A stretch of 64,000 bases of DNA from Scandinavium sp051650185 (lineage in GTDB: Bacteria; Pseudomonadota; Gammaproteobacteria; Enterobacterales; Enterobacteriaceae): contig NZ_JBOFIN010000125.1 in assembly GCF_051650185.1 (NCBI RefSeq), forward strand, positions 1 to 64,000, given 5' to 3'. Every line of letters begins with the position of its first letter. Position 1 is the first letter of the stretch. The translations under genes and the position numbers were made by a program. This document shows, one piece after another, positions 35,234 to 44,452 of this stretch. The notes below the pieces were generated by a model. The model was not told where the DNA came from, did no database searches, and worked only from the letters and a program-made list of their open reading frames with translations.

Positions 35234-35244
35234 CCAGAAAAATT

Positions 35245-35314
35245 GCCCGGCGGCGCTGGCGCTTGCACGGGCCTGCATACGAGGTAGGCCGGGTAAGGCG
35301 AAGCCGCCCCCGGC
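35245..35314. repeat. REP pair (BIME) between dadX and cvrA
   Basis: Inverted REP units at 35245-35276 and 35284-35314 lie between convergent genes. Confidence 0.8.
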
Positions 35315-35326
35315 AACTCACAAGAG

Positions 35327-37060
35327 CTAAACAGCTTCCTCTTCCGCGACGCGAACGCCGACCTTCAGCACTTCATTGTCTTCTTTCTCTGCCACTGTCC
35401 ACACCATGCCAGCAAACTCAACCTGGTCGCCGACAACCGGGGCGGCCCCGAGCATGTGTTGCACGATGTCGCCCAGCGACTGTTGGTTATCACGGAATTC
35501 TTCCCCGCCATCAAGACCATATATCAGCGCCACGTCAGCAAATTTGGCACTGGCTTCCAGAATAAAGTCACCGAAGAAGCGCTGGTCCAGCGCCACTGGC
35601 GGCGACTGGCTGAACAGCTTGCCGAGCAGAGGTAAATCGCGCTCACGACCGATAACGCACAGCACATCGCCTTCCTGTAACCGCGTGCTGCCCGTTGGAT
35701 GCAGCAGAACGTTATCGCGGAATAGCGCGGCGATGCGAGTATCTCGCGGCATGTGCAGGTCGCGCAGGGCAGCGCCCACGCACCATTTGTCGGCGCTCAG
35801 CTGGTATACGAACTGTTCCCACGGGTTTTCCGGGTGAATGTCCAGCCCCACGCGCGAAACCGGCCAGCCCACGGGCGGAACGACAACTTTGGCTTTTTTC
35901 GCCGCCCACGACAGCGACGTGCCCTGTAGCAGCAGGGAAATCAGCACCACGAAGAAGGCGACGTTAAAGAACAGGCGCGCGTTCTCAAGCCCGGCCATCA
36001 TCGGGAAAACGGCGAGGATGATGGGCACAGCGCCACGTAATCCAACCCAACTGATAAACACGCGCTCGCGCAGATTAAAGCCACGGAAAGGCAGCAGGCC
36101 GATAAACACCGAAAGCGGACGAGCGAAGAAGATCATCCCTGCCGAAAGCAACAGCGCCGGAATGGCAATCGGCAACAGGTCAGAAGGCGTGACCAGCAGG
36201 CCGAGCACAAGGAACATGCCGATCTGCGCCAGCCACGCCAGGCCATCGAAGTTTTGCAAAATCGCGTAACGGTTACGAATAGGGCGGTTGCCCAGCAGAA
36301 AACCGCACAAATAGACCGCCAGGATCCCGCTGCCATCGAGCGTTGTCGTGACGCCGAAAATCATGATCCCACCGCTCAGCGCCAGCAGAGGGTATAGCCC
36401 CGCAGGCAGCGAAATGCGGTTGATCATCTGCAACAGCAGGTAGCCGCCGCCGAGGCCAATCAGGATACCCAGACCAAATTGCTGAATGATATGCACGGCA
36501 AACATCCAGTTCAGCCCGGCCTGATGCTGCTGGATCATCTCAATCAGGGTGATGGTCAGAAATACCGCCATCGGATCGTTACTGCCGGATTCAATTTCAA
36601 GCGTGGAGCCGACACGTTCGTTCAGCCCTTTGCCGCCAAGCAGTGAAAATACCGCTGCGGCATCGGTCGACCCGACAATTGCGCCAATCAGAAGCCCCTC
36701 AATCAAATTCAGCTTGAACAGCCAGGCGGCCATCATGCCGGTCAACCCGGAGGTGATCAGCACGCCAACGGTCGCCAGTGACAGCGCGGGCCCAAGCGCT
36801 ACGCGAAACGAACTTGCCTGGGTACGCATCCCGCCATCCAGCAGGATAACCGCCAGCGCGAGGTTGCTTATCATGTAGGCGAAAGGGTAGTTATCAAACG
36901 GAATGCCGCCAATGCCGTCAATACCGGCGAGCATGCCTATGGCGAGGAAAATGACCAGAATCGGGATGCCGAGTCGGGAGGAGAATGAGCTCAATAAAAT
37001 GCTAAGGGTGACCAGCACCGAACCCAAAATAAACAGACTGATTATTGCTCCAGCATCCAA
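35327..37060 (-). CDS. cvrA: K+/H+ antiporter CvrA (NhaP2)
   Basis: A 577-residue protein of the CPA1 family. About twelve or thirteen helices contain the ion-binding GSTDAAAVFSLL and SGSNDPMAVFL segments. A cytoplasmic TrkA-C/RCK-C domain (about 400-490) and a C-terminal CorC-type domain follow. NhaP2 relatives exchange K+ for H+ and help with volume regulation. The start is TTG at 37060 (DAGAIISLF, matching E. coli) with GGGAG ten bases upstream. Confidence 0.94.
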   Translation of the reverse strand: MDAGAIISLFILGSVLVTLSILLSSFSSRLGIPILVIFLAIGMLAGIDGIGGIPFDNYPFAYMISNLALAVILLDGGMRTQASSFRVALGPALSLATVGVLITSGLTGMMAAWLFKLNLIEGLLIGAIVGSTDAAAVFSLLGGKGLNERVGSTLEIESGSNDPMAVFLTITLIEMIQQHQAGLNWMFAVHIIQQFGLGILIGLGGGYLLLQMINRISLPAGLYPLLALSGGIMIFGVTTTLDGSGILAVYLCGFLLGNRPIRNRYAILQNFDGLAWLAQIGMFLVLGLLVTPSDLLPIAIPALLLSAGMIFFARPLSVFIGLLPFRGFNLRERVFISWVGLRGAVPIILAVFPMMAGLENARLFFNVAFFVVLISLLLQGTSLSWAAKKAKVVVPPVGWPVSRVGLDIHPENPWEQFVYQLSADKWCVGAALRDLHMPRDTRIAALFRDNVLLHPTGSTRLQEGDVLCVIGRERDLPLLGKLFSQSPPVALDQRFFGDFILEASAKFADVALIYGLDGGEEFRDNQQSLGDIVQHMLGAAPVVGDQVEFAGMVWTVAEKEDNEVLKVGVRVAEEEAV

Positions 37061-37158
37061 CGTTCACGTACTCCCGGCTATCGCGCGATTTGAAGAGCTA
37101 AAACGTTACCATATTCGTACGCGAAACGATGGATTTATCAGAGGTATGAATGGTTTTT

Positions 37159-38070
37159 TTATTCTGCGATAACCGGATGTCCGCTCAGGGAGAGCGTGGT
37201 GGTGACACTGTTATGCACTAAACGGCCTTTTGCACCCAACGGCAGCGTAACGGTGCGCTGCTCATGGCCAAAATCCAGCCCGCCGATCACCGGGATAGCC
37301 AGTCGCGATTGAAGATAGTCGACCATCACGGGAATATCGTAGCCGTCGTCATAATCATTCGGCTCCGCGCCGCTAAAGCTGCCCAGAACAATGGCGTTCT
37401 GGCGCGAAAGAATGCCGGCATGGAAAAGCTGCAACAGCATGCGTTCAACGCGGAACGGATGTTCGTTGATGTCTTCGACCACCAGAATGCCGTTTTCGAT
37501 CGTGGGCATCCACGGCGTACCGATAAGCGACACCAACAACGCCAGGTTTCCGCCCCAGACGGTGCCTTCAGTTACGCAGTCTGGCCCGTTTCCTTGCCAT
37601 TCGACAGTGAACTCAGGATTGCGCAGGGCGCGCCAGAAGTGATCGACGGTGAACTCGTTAAGCGTTTCTGCGCCGAAATTTCCGGCAAGCATTGGGCCGC
37701 TGAAAGTGACCACGCCTTCGCAAAGTAAAGCCATCTGAATGGCGGTGAAATCGCTGTGACCGCAAATCAGCAAAGGATCTTGCTGTTGGCGAGCGGCAAG
37801 CGCAGGCCAGTCAATCTTATCGAGTAAGCGACTGACCCCGTAACCGCCCCGCACGGGCATCACTATGGTGTTGTTTCCGGCAAGGGCTGCCAGGGCGTTG
37901 ATATCCTCTGCTCGCTCGGCCTCTGTGCCGGCAAATCGCTGCTGGCGACGGGTGACAACCTGCTGATTCAGCACCTGATGACCTTGCGCTTCAAGACGCT
38001 GAATACCGAGAGCCGCGGCCTTCTGGTTAATGCAATAGCCCGATGGCGCGATCAGATGAAACAGATTCAT
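37159..38070 (-). CDS. ldcA: Murein tetrapeptide L,D-carboxypeptidase LdcA
   Basis: A 303-residue serine peptidase of family S66. It removes the terminal D-alanine from murein tetrapeptides in the cytoplasm during peptidoglycan recycling. The nucleophile is S106 (CGHSDFT); the Glu and His of the triad lie in VVEDINE and the FGHE segment near the C-terminus. It matches E. coli LdcA (304). It is divergent from emtA, another peptidoglycan enzyme. Confidence 0.96.
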   Translation of the reverse strand: MNLFHLIAPSGYCINQKAAALGIQRLEAQGHQVLNQQVVTRRQQRFAGTEAERAEDINALAALAGNNTIVMPVRGGYGVSRLLDKIDWPALAARQQQDPLLICGHSDFTAIQMALLCEGVVTFSGPMLAGNFGAETLNEFTVDHFWRALRNPEFTVEWQGNGPDCVTEGTVWGGNLALLVSLIGTPWMPTIENGILVVEDINEHPFRVERMLLQLFHAGILSRQNAIVLGSFSGAEPNDYDDGYDIPVMVDYLQSRLAIPVIGGLDFGHEQRTVTLPLGAKGRLVHNSVTTTLSLSGHPVIAE

Positions 38071-38163
38071 GGCAATTCCTTGCAGAGAATGAAACGGTTA
38101 TCATGCCGCCTGAATAACGCGTTGTCATTATGCGCGGCACATTTCCATCAGAAGGATAGATGC

Positions 38164-38784
38164 GTGAAATTAAGATGGTTTGCCATTCTGGCTGTTCTGC
38201 TTGCGGGCTGTAGCTCAAAACCGAAATACGATTATACCCAACCTCCTTACAACCCCACGGTGCCTGTTCAACGGGCAATGCAATGGATGCCAATCAGCCA
38301 AAAAGCCGGTGCGGCCTGGGGGCTTGATCCGAAATTCATCACCGCCATTATCGCCGTGGAATCTGGCGGTAATCCGAATGTCATCAGTAAATCCGGTGCG
38401 GTTGGTCTGATGCAGCTCAAACCGTCTACGGCCGGGCGCGAAGTTTATCGCTACATGGGCTGGAGCGGGGATCCTTCTGTCAGCGATTTAAAGAACCCTG
38501 AGCGTAATATTTCGATGGGATCGGCTTACTTCAGCATTCTTGAACACGGCGTGCTGGCGGGCATTAAAGATCCGGAAGTAATGCAATATGCGTTAGTGAC
38601 GTCTTACGTGAACGGCGCTGGGGCATTGCTGAGAACTTTCTCCTCCGATCGTAAGAAAGCGATTTCCGAGATTAACGGTATGGACAAAGAGGAGTTCTTC
38701 GAGCACATCGTGAGGAACCATCCGTCGCCGCAGGCCCCTCGCTATATCTGGAAAGTGCAAAAGGCCATGGACGCGATCGATTAA
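38164..38784 (+). CDS. emtA: Endo-type membrane-bound lytic murein transglycosylase EmtA (MltE)
   Basis: A 206-residue lipoprotein of the SLT family. The lipobox is LAGC (C16) and the catalytic Glu is E66 in AIIAVESGGNP, followed by the GLMQLKPST motif. It cleaves glycan strands internally at the outer membrane. It starts with GTG at 38164 with AAGGA seven bases upstream. Its stop overlaps the ycgR stop on the opposite strand by four bases. Confidence 0.95.
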   Translation: MKLRWFAILAVLLAGCSSKPKYDYTQPPYNPTVPVQRAMQWMPISQKAGAAWGLDPKFITAIIAVESGGNPNVISKSGAVGLMQLKPSTAGREVYRYMGWSGDPSVSDLKNPERNISMGSAYFSILEHGVLAGIKDPEVMQYALVTSYVNGAGALLRTFSSDRKKAISEINGMDKEEFFEHIVRNHPSPQAPRYIWKVQKAMDAID

Positions 38785-39512
38785 CGGACTTTATTGGCGC
38801 GTTCTCGCGCTTCACGCTCCAGGGAGAAAATAATGCGCTGGAGCGTGCGCTCGATGGCGGGGTTGACGTTAAGAAAGCGGAAACTCAGGCGCGGCGTGCT
38901 GATAGTCTCATTTTTGCTGTCCACCACCTTCCGTTCGCTCAGCGAAATCAGCTGAGCATCAAAATGAAATTTTCCCCACTCGCCCATATCCAGCTCCAGC
39001 TGCGGGATCATCAGACCATCTTTCAGCAGCGCAGGCGGCGCTTCATCCATTAACGCCCCCATGCCGCCGAGTGATAAATCACACAGTCGGAAACGAATTT
39101 CGCTTTTATCCGGCAGCTTCGCTTTGCAGTAATAAACCGGGTGAAGCGGGGCGGCAATACGGAAAAATTCCCGGCGCTGAACAAACCACAGTGAAGGCGG
39201 CACCGGCATGGTGAACGCCGGTAGATCGAGAAACTGGCCGCTGTTGACCTTTGGCACTGTGAATTCGACTTTTGCTCCCTGAGTCTCGGCGGACAGGGTG
39301 ATGTTTTCTGCACGGACGACGGCCCGGTTTTCATATTCCTGACTGCCGTAGTCAATGATCAGCGCCTGCGAAGAGATATCGAGAATGCGGCTGATGAACT
39401 GGTTCGTGCCCCACGACACACGCAACGGAATACGGTCGCGATGGAGATCGCGCAACACGTTCAACACTGCCAGCGGACTTTGCTTAAGGAATTGCTCATT
39501 GTAATGACTCAC
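38781..39512 (-). CDS. ycgR: Flagellar brake protein YcgR
   Basis: A 243-residue c-di-GMP effector. An N-terminal YcgR domain (about 1-108) is followed by a PilZ domain with the binding motifs QRREFFR (R113, R114, R118) and DLSLGG (D145, S147, G150). When loaded with c-di-GMP it acts on the flagellar motor to slow swimming. It matches E. coli YcgR (244). The window also carries the c-di-GMP phosphodiesterase pdeY. Confidence 0.96.
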   Translation of the reverse strand: MSHYNEQFLKQSPLAVLNVLRDLHRDRIPLRVSWGTNQFISRILDISSQALIIDYGSQEYENRAVVRAENITLSAETQGAKVEFTVPKVNSGQFLDLPAFTMPVPPSLWFVQRREFFRIAAPLHPVYYCKAKLPDKSEIRFRLCDLSLGGMGALMDEAPPALLKDGLMIPQLELDMGEWGKFHFDAQLISLSERKVVDSKNETISTPRLSFRFLNVNPAIERTLQRIIFSLEREARERANKVR

Positions 39513-39642
39513 GCCTGATAGCTCCTGGATGACAGACCATTGGTAAACTATCGGCAGCGCGTTTGAGAACTTAATACAAACAGAATAAAAAAATTCCGCG
39601 ATAAATAGTTGAAGAGTTCACCCGCGTTTTAGGAATGTTTAC

Positions 39643-39650
39643 CTATACTT
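39643..39650 (+). promoter_or_regulatory. Sigma-S-type -10 element of ymgE
   Basis: CTATACTT followed by AAG fits the extended sigma-S -10 (CTATACT). It lies 68 bases before the ymgE start and suits a stress-induced gene. Confidence 0.5.
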
Positions 39651-39717
39651 AAGGGAACCGGAGCGCACAATACACACGTTTTTTCTATGGCTATTGTTTA
39701 TTTGGAGGATGGTTAAA

Positions 39718-39969
39718 ATGGGTATCATTGCCTGGATTGTGTTTGGACTGATTGCCGGTGTGATTGCGAAACTGATTATGCCGGGTCGTGACGGCGGCGG
39801 CTTCATCCTTACCTGTATTTTAGGGATTGTGGGTGCGGTAGTCGGTGGCTGGCTGGCAACCATGTTTGGTATGGGCAGTGTTTCAGGATTCAATTTGCAC
39901 AGCTTCCTGGTCGCGGTGGTCGGTGCGATTGTCGTGCTGGTCGTGTTCAGATTGTTGCGTCGAAACTAA
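39718..39969 (+). CDS. ymgE: GlsB/YeaQ/YmgE-family small membrane protein YmgE
   Basis: An 83-residue protein of the 'transglycosylase-associated' family with three short hydrophobic segments and the conserved KLIMPGRDGGGF motif. It is nearly identical to E. coli YmgE. The role is unknown; relatives are general stress proteins of the inner membrane. The ATG at 39718 follows GGAGG by nine bases. Confidence 0.93.
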   Translation: MGIIAWIVFGLIAGVIAKLIMPGRDGGGFILTCILGIVGAVVGGWLATMFGMGSVSGFNLHSFLVAVVGAIVVLVVFRLLRRN

Positions 39970-39987
39970 GTCGATATTTTTGTTGAG

Positions 39988-40016
39988 AAGGGCAGCCTGC
40001 GGGCTGCCCTTTTTTA
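39988..40016 (+). terminator. Terminator of ymgE
   Basis: A perfect 10-bp stem AAGGGCAGCC/GGCTGCCCTT with a TGCG loop and a T-run. Confidence 0.9.
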
Positions 40017-40023
40017 TCCTGTT

Positions 40024-40054
40024 GTAGGCCAGTGCAAACGAAGTGCCGCCCGGC
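40024..40054. repeat. Single REP unit
   Basis: GTAGGCC...GCCGCCCGGC, one REP unit between convergent ymgE and the TonB receptor gene. Confidence 0.7.
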
Positions 40055-40071
40055 AAGTGTCAGCATTGCGA

Positions 40072-42192
40072 TTAAAAATCATACCCGACCGTCGCAATCA
40101 CCGAGCGTTCCGCGCCCCAGTAGCAGTTGTTGGTGCCATAACAGCCTGAAAGGTATTCACGATCCGTCAGGTTGTTGGCGTTAACCTGCAGCCACGCGCC
40201 TTTCAGGGCTGAAGTCCATGCCCCTAAATCCGCACGCACCATGGCGTCAACCAGGGTGACAGAAGGCAGGCGTTCAGTGTTGGCATCATCTGCCCACTGC
40301 TTGCCGATATAACGGACGCCGGCGCCAGCGCTGATGCCGAAATCAAACTGATAATGCGCCCACAGTGAAGCCATCTGATCCGGAGTCAGCTGCGGCGTAT
40401 TGTCGTCGGTGCCATCTTTGGTATCGGCAAAACGCAGGCGGTTCCAGCTGTAACCCGCAATCGTGCTCAGGCGCGGAGTGATCTGATTGCGCGCTTCGAG
40501 TTCAACGCCTTGTGAATGGACTTTTCCGGCTGGCAGGAACGTGGCCGTGCCGATGTTGGTATCACGGGTCGCCACGTCTTTTTGGGTCAAATCATACAGC
40601 GCGAAGCTGTACATATCGCTGGTGCCGGGTGGCTGGAACTTAAGCCCTGCTTCATATTGTTCGGCCGTAGTCGGTTTCAGCAGGTTGCCGTCCGGGCCGA
40701 CCAGCATCGCTGGCGTGATCGCCTGGCTGTAGCTCAGGTAGGGCGACAGGCCATTTTCGAAGGCATACAGCAATGAGCCGCGAGTGCTGATGTGATCGTC
40801 TGAACGGCGCGTGGAAGTGCCAAAGGTGTCACTCACCTGCTGCGAAACGATACGGTCATAGCGCGCAGACAAATCCGCATGCCAGCGATTCCAGACCATT
40901 TCATCCTGCAAATATACGCCTGCCTGATAATAGCGACGGTTATTGTCATCGCTGTAGGTCACGGTATGCCCGGTCTGCGGGGTGTAATAAGTCCATGGAT
41001 CAAGAGGAGAAGCTGTACCCGCGCCGGTCCATAAATCGTTACGGAAGCGATGGTACTCGCCACCCAGCACGACGGTGTGCGCCACTTCGCCAGTCGTAAA
41101 ATCAGCCTTAATACGGTTATCCGTAGACCAGCCATCAAGGGAGCCCTTCGAGCCGCTATAGCCACGGGCCAGCATGTCGCTGTCATCAATCCAGCCCACC
41201 TGATAAACCTGATTCAGGTTCACATCCGAATGGGTATAGCTGCCGCTTGAGTGAACAGACCAGATGTCGTTGAACTGGTGATCGAACTCATAGCTGTAAA
41301 TCTGCTCGCGGCGCTGATAGCCATCGCCCGCGTCACCTTCGTTGGTGTGATTGCTGAGCTTGCGCCCGTTGTGCTCATAGCGGGTACCGTCGAGCGGCAA
41401 AGAACCGTGATAGCCGCCGGAAGGATCTTTTTGCAGATAAGCGCGAAGCAGCAGGCTGGTGTCTGAATCCGGCTGCCAGAGCAGGGAAGGGGAAATGGCG
41501 TACCGCTCTTCGCGGGTATTGTCGAACTGCGTATCGGTATTGCGGGTAATGCCAATAATGCGGTAAGCCCACTGGTCGTTAATGGCATCCGTGTAATCAA
41601 AGGCCGCGCCTTTAGTGTTCTGCGTGCCGCCAAACGCCTGAATATGTCCTTCAGATTTAAACTGAGGGCGTTTTGAGGTGAGATTGACCAGACCGCCCGG
41701 CACGCTCTGGCCGTAAAGCGCGGAGGACGGGCCCTTAATCACATCGATTCGGTCGATAAACCACGGGTCGATTTGCAGCACGTTGTGGCTGCCGCCGTCG
41801 CTCATCAGGCGCATTCCGTCGAGGAAAATATTATCGACGTCGCCGCCGTGGAAGCCGCGCAGGGAAATCGCGTCAAACCTTGTCGCCGCGCCGCCAAAGG
41901 TGCTGTAAACGCCAGGTGTGTAGCTCAGCGCCTGGCTGACGTTGGTGGCTCCCTGATCTTCCATCTGCTGGCGGGTGACCACCGAAACAGACTGTGCCGT
42001 AGTGATCAACGGCTGATCGGTTTTGGTCGCGCCGGTGGAGGTTTTTGCCGTATAGCCCTGGGTTGGCGCAGTGGCAGAATCCGCAGGCTGCGCGGTCACC
42101 ACCACGGTTTCTTCGGCGAAGGTGGCGCAGGGGAAAGCCAGCGCGAGGGCGCACAGCGCCGACGAGCGTTTAAGAAGCAGAACAGTATTCAT
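40072..42192 (-). CDS. TonB-dependent hydroxamate-type siderophore receptor (FhuA/FoxA-like)
   Basis: A 706-residue outer-membrane receptor with a signal peptide (ending near PCATFA), a TonB box ETVVVTA, a plug domain with SVSVVTRQQMEDQGA and GPSSALYGQSVPGGLVN, and a barrel ending in VGYDF with a terminal Phe. Plug motifs of the GxSALYGxxxPGG type are those of the FhuA/FoxA/FcuA group, so a ferric hydroxamate substrate such as a ferrioxamine or ferrichrome is likely; the exact siderophore cannot be read. The start is ATG 42192 with AGGA eight bases upstream. A Fur box lies 81 bases further up. No ABC or siderophore genes adjoin it. Confidence 0.85.
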   Translation of the reverse strand: MNTVLLLKRSSALCALALAFPCATFAEETVVVTAQPADSATAPTQGYTAKTSTGATKTDQPLITTAQSVSVVTRQQMEDQGATNVSQALSYTPGVYSTFGGAATRFDAISLRGFHGGDVDNIFLDGMRLMSDGGSHNVLQIDPWFIDRIDVIKGPSSALYGQSVPGGLVNLTSKRPQFKSEGHIQAFGGTQNTKGAAFDYTDAINDQWAYRIIGITRNTDTQFDNTREERYAISPSLLWQPDSDTSLLLRAYLQKDPSGGYHGSLPLDGTRYEHNGRKLSNHTNEGDAGDGYQRREQIYSYEFDHQFNDIWSVHSSGSYTHSDVNLNQVYQVGWIDDSDMLARGYSGSKGSLDGWSTDNRIKADFTTGEVAHTVVLGGEYHRFRNDLWTGAGTASPLDPWTYYTPQTGHTVTYSDDNNRRYYQAGVYLQDEMVWNRWHADLSARYDRIVSQQVSDTFGTSTRRSDDHISTRGSLLYAFENGLSPYLSYSQAITPAMLVGPDGNLLKPTTAEQYEAGLKFQPPGTSDMYSFALYDLTQKDVATRDTNIGTATFLPAGKVHSQGVELEARNQITPRLSTIAGYSWNRLRFADTKDGTDDNTPQLTPDQMASLWAHYQFDFGISAGAGVRYIGKQWADDANTERLPSVTLVDAMVRADLGAWTSALKGAWLQVNANNLTDREYLSGCYGTNNCYWGAERSVIATVGYDF

Positions 42193-42272
42193 CGCATAAT
42201 CCTGAAAAACATGGCCTGGCACTCCTGTGCGCCACCATGTCAAAGCGTGCGAAAATGTCAGTTTTCGTTAAA

Positions 42273-42291
42273 AATAATGCGAATTATTATC
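42273..42291. promoter_or_regulatory. Fur box upstream of the FoxA-like receptor gene
   Basis: AATAATGCGAATTATTATC matches 15 of 19 Fur consensus positions in the promoter region of the receptor. Confidence 0.7.
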
Positions 42292-42380
42292 GTTTACGTG
42301 GGTTGAATCAAGCGAAGAAGGGTGTAGAAGGAGGCGGCTACCAATATTGGTAGCGGGGGAGGTGTGCCGAACAAAGAATT

Positions 42381-42450
42381 GCCCGGCGGCGGTAAGCTTG
42401 CCGGGCCTACAAACCGGAGCTGTAGGTCCGGCAAGCCAGCGCCGCCGGGC
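42381..42450. repeat. REP pair (BIME) between treA and the receptor gene
   Basis: Inverted REP units at 42381-42410 and 42422-42450, just after the treA stop. Confidence 0.8.
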
Positions 42451-42461
42451 AGTGAGCAATG

Positions 42462-44150
42462 TTACTGCGTTTTCACCGTCGCTGGTGCAGCCGCGGGCCG
42501 CGTTTTCGGCACGTCGTCGCAGGGCTTCTCTTTCGGGCAGATCAGATCCAGCATTTTCAGCGTCACGCCGTTACTCCAGCCGAAGCCGTCCTGTAACGGA
42601 TATTCGCCGCCGCCTCCGCCCGTGCCGGTTGACGTAATGTCATACTTCTCGACCAGCTTTTTCTCACGATCGTAGGTGTGCTGCACGTTGGTCAGGAACC
42701 GCCAGCTGACTTCCATGGCGATGTCGTCCTTACCGTAGTTTTGCAGCCCTTCGGTGGCCACCCATTGCAGCGGGGCCCAGCCGTTTGGCGAATCCCACTG
42801 CTGACCGCTGTTGACCGTCGTGGTCGCAATACCGCCAGCTTTCAGCAGGCGAGATTCCGTTGCCGCCGCCATTCGTGACGCCCGATCGTTGGAAGCCGCA
42901 TTAACATAAAGCGGGAACAGGGCAGCGGCCGTCAGCTGATTGCGCACTTTGTGGGATTTCAGGTCGTAATCGGCGTACCAGCCTTCTTTATCGTTCCACA
43001 AATAGTGTTCCATCGCTTTCTGGCGTGTGCTCGCCATTGCGTCGTAGCCTGATGACTTCCCGTCATCGCCTGCCGCTTTACTGGCGCGAGCGATGATTTT
43101 TTCCATCTTGTACATCAAAGCATTGAGGTCGACCGGCACGATGCTGGTAGTGCGGATAGTGCTGAGCTTCTGTGGATCATCCATCCAGCGCGAGCTGAAA
43201 TCCCAGCCGGAAGCGGCAGCGGAACGCAGGTCGCGGTAAATCTCTGTCGCCGGGCGATTAGGGTTACTTTTGGCGGTATTCACATCATCCAGCCAGGATT
43301 CCGGGCGCGGTGTGTCTTTGTCATCCCAGTAGCGGTTTAGCACCGTGCCATCGGCGAGTTTCACCACGCGCTTATTCGCTTGCCCTGCCTGGAGAGCATC
43401 TTGCCCGTCCATCCAGTAAGCGTGCTCTTTCTCCATTTGCGGAAGGTATTTCTTCAGCGCCGCATCGCCATCATGGGTGGCGAGCAGTTCGACCATCAGC
43501 GAGAAGAACGGGGGCTGAGAGCGGCTCAGGTAATAGCTGCGGTTGCCGTTGGGAATGTGGCCCCAGGTGTCAATTTCATAAGCGAAGTTATCCACCATAT
43601 CTTCGATTTTGTCCCAGTGCCCGCTCTCGGCAAGCCCCAGCATGGTGAAGTAGCTGTCCCAATAATAGACTTCGCGAAAACGCCCGCCCGGCACCACGTA
43701 CGGCCTGGGCAACGGCAGCAGGGAATCCCATTTGGCGGCGGTATCCGTGGTGCGCGTCAACACCGGCCACAGACCATCAATATGTGCTCGCAGGCTCTCG
43801 CCTTCCGGTGGAACATATTTATCTTTCTCTTCCGGCAGCGTGAAATTCACGTCAACGAAATGGCGAAGATCAAAGCTGCGCTGGTTTCGCTGCATGCGGT
43901 AATCCGCAAGGATCATCAGCGGGTCGCCTTTGGGGATCGCATCAGCAAAGGTTTTCTGATCCGGGAACAGTTTAGCGCTCTGCACATCATTAAAGAGTGG
44001 CCCGAGCAGCACGTCCGGGGACTGCGGCGGTGCGGAAGGCGCATCGTCGGCCTGCGCGGAGGCAAGAGTCAGTGAGAGAAGCATGCCGCCAAGGGCGAGT
44101 TGCAAAGCAGCGTAAAGGGGAGAGGTGCGGCGCAAAACGGGTTTTCTCAT
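42462..44150 (-). CDS. treA: Periplasmic trehalase TreA
   Basis: A 562-residue glycoside hydrolase family 37 enzyme with a signal peptide (cleaved near ASAQA). It splits trehalose to two glucoses in the periplasm. Both trehalase signatures are present: PGGRFREVYYWDSYF and QWDSPNGWAP. It closely matches E. coli TreA (565). Under osmotic stress it lets cells use external trehalose; the glucose can enter through ManXYZ encoded earlier in the window. It diverges from a sugar symporter gene. Confidence 0.96.
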   Translation of the reverse strand: MRKPVLRRTSPLYAALQLALGGMLLSLTLASAQADDAPSAPPQSPDVLLGPLFNDVQSAKLFPDQKTFADAIPKGDPLMILADYRMQRNQRSFDLRHFVDVNFTLPEEKDKYVPPEGESLRAHIDGLWPVLTRTTDTAAKWDSLLPLPRPYVVPGGRFREVYYWDSYFTMLGLAESGHWDKIEDMVDNFAYEIDTWGHIPNGNRSYYLSRSQPPFFSLMVELLATHDGDAALKKYLPQMEKEHAYWMDGQDALQAGQANKRVVKLADGTVLNRYWDDKDTPRPESWLDDVNTAKSNPNRPATEIYRDLRSAAASGWDFSSRWMDDPQKLSTIRTTSIVPVDLNALMYKMEKIIARASKAAGDDGKSSGYDAMASTRQKAMEHYLWNDKEGWYADYDLKSHKVRNQLTAAALFPLYVNAASNDRASRMAAATESRLLKAGGIATTTVNSGQQWDSPNGWAPLQWVATEGLQNYGKDDIAMEVSWRFLTNVQHTYDREKKLVEKYDITSTGTGGGGGEYPLQDGFGWSNGVTLKMLDLICPKEKPCDDVPKTRPAAAPATVKTQ

Positions 44151-44452
44151 CGGTTATTCTCCTTGTAAGAAGCGCTAATTCCGCAGCTTCAACCATAGAC
44201 GAATATCCACTGGCGCGCGTGTCGCGGTTAACGTTTTACACTTTTCCAGACAAATTACCGGGACATTCGCCTGTGACCGGGAAAACAAAAAATAGAGCCA
44301 GATTCAGCCTCAAACCCTTACAGATCACATAAAGCAAAAAACATAAGAAATTAGCAAAAAAACATAATGGATCTGTTTTCCACGCCTGTGCGAAGAATAA
44401 CGCCTCAAACTGGAACCGGTTGCAGTTCACTATCCTTAAAGGGGAAAATATC
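44151..44452. other. Divergent control region treA / GPH symporter
   Basis: 302 bp with a G+C-rich part next to treA and an A-rich part (44280-44375) next to the symporter. A half CRP-like GATCACA occurs at 44324-44330. No clear operator pair, ORF or repeat was found. Confidence 0.4.
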
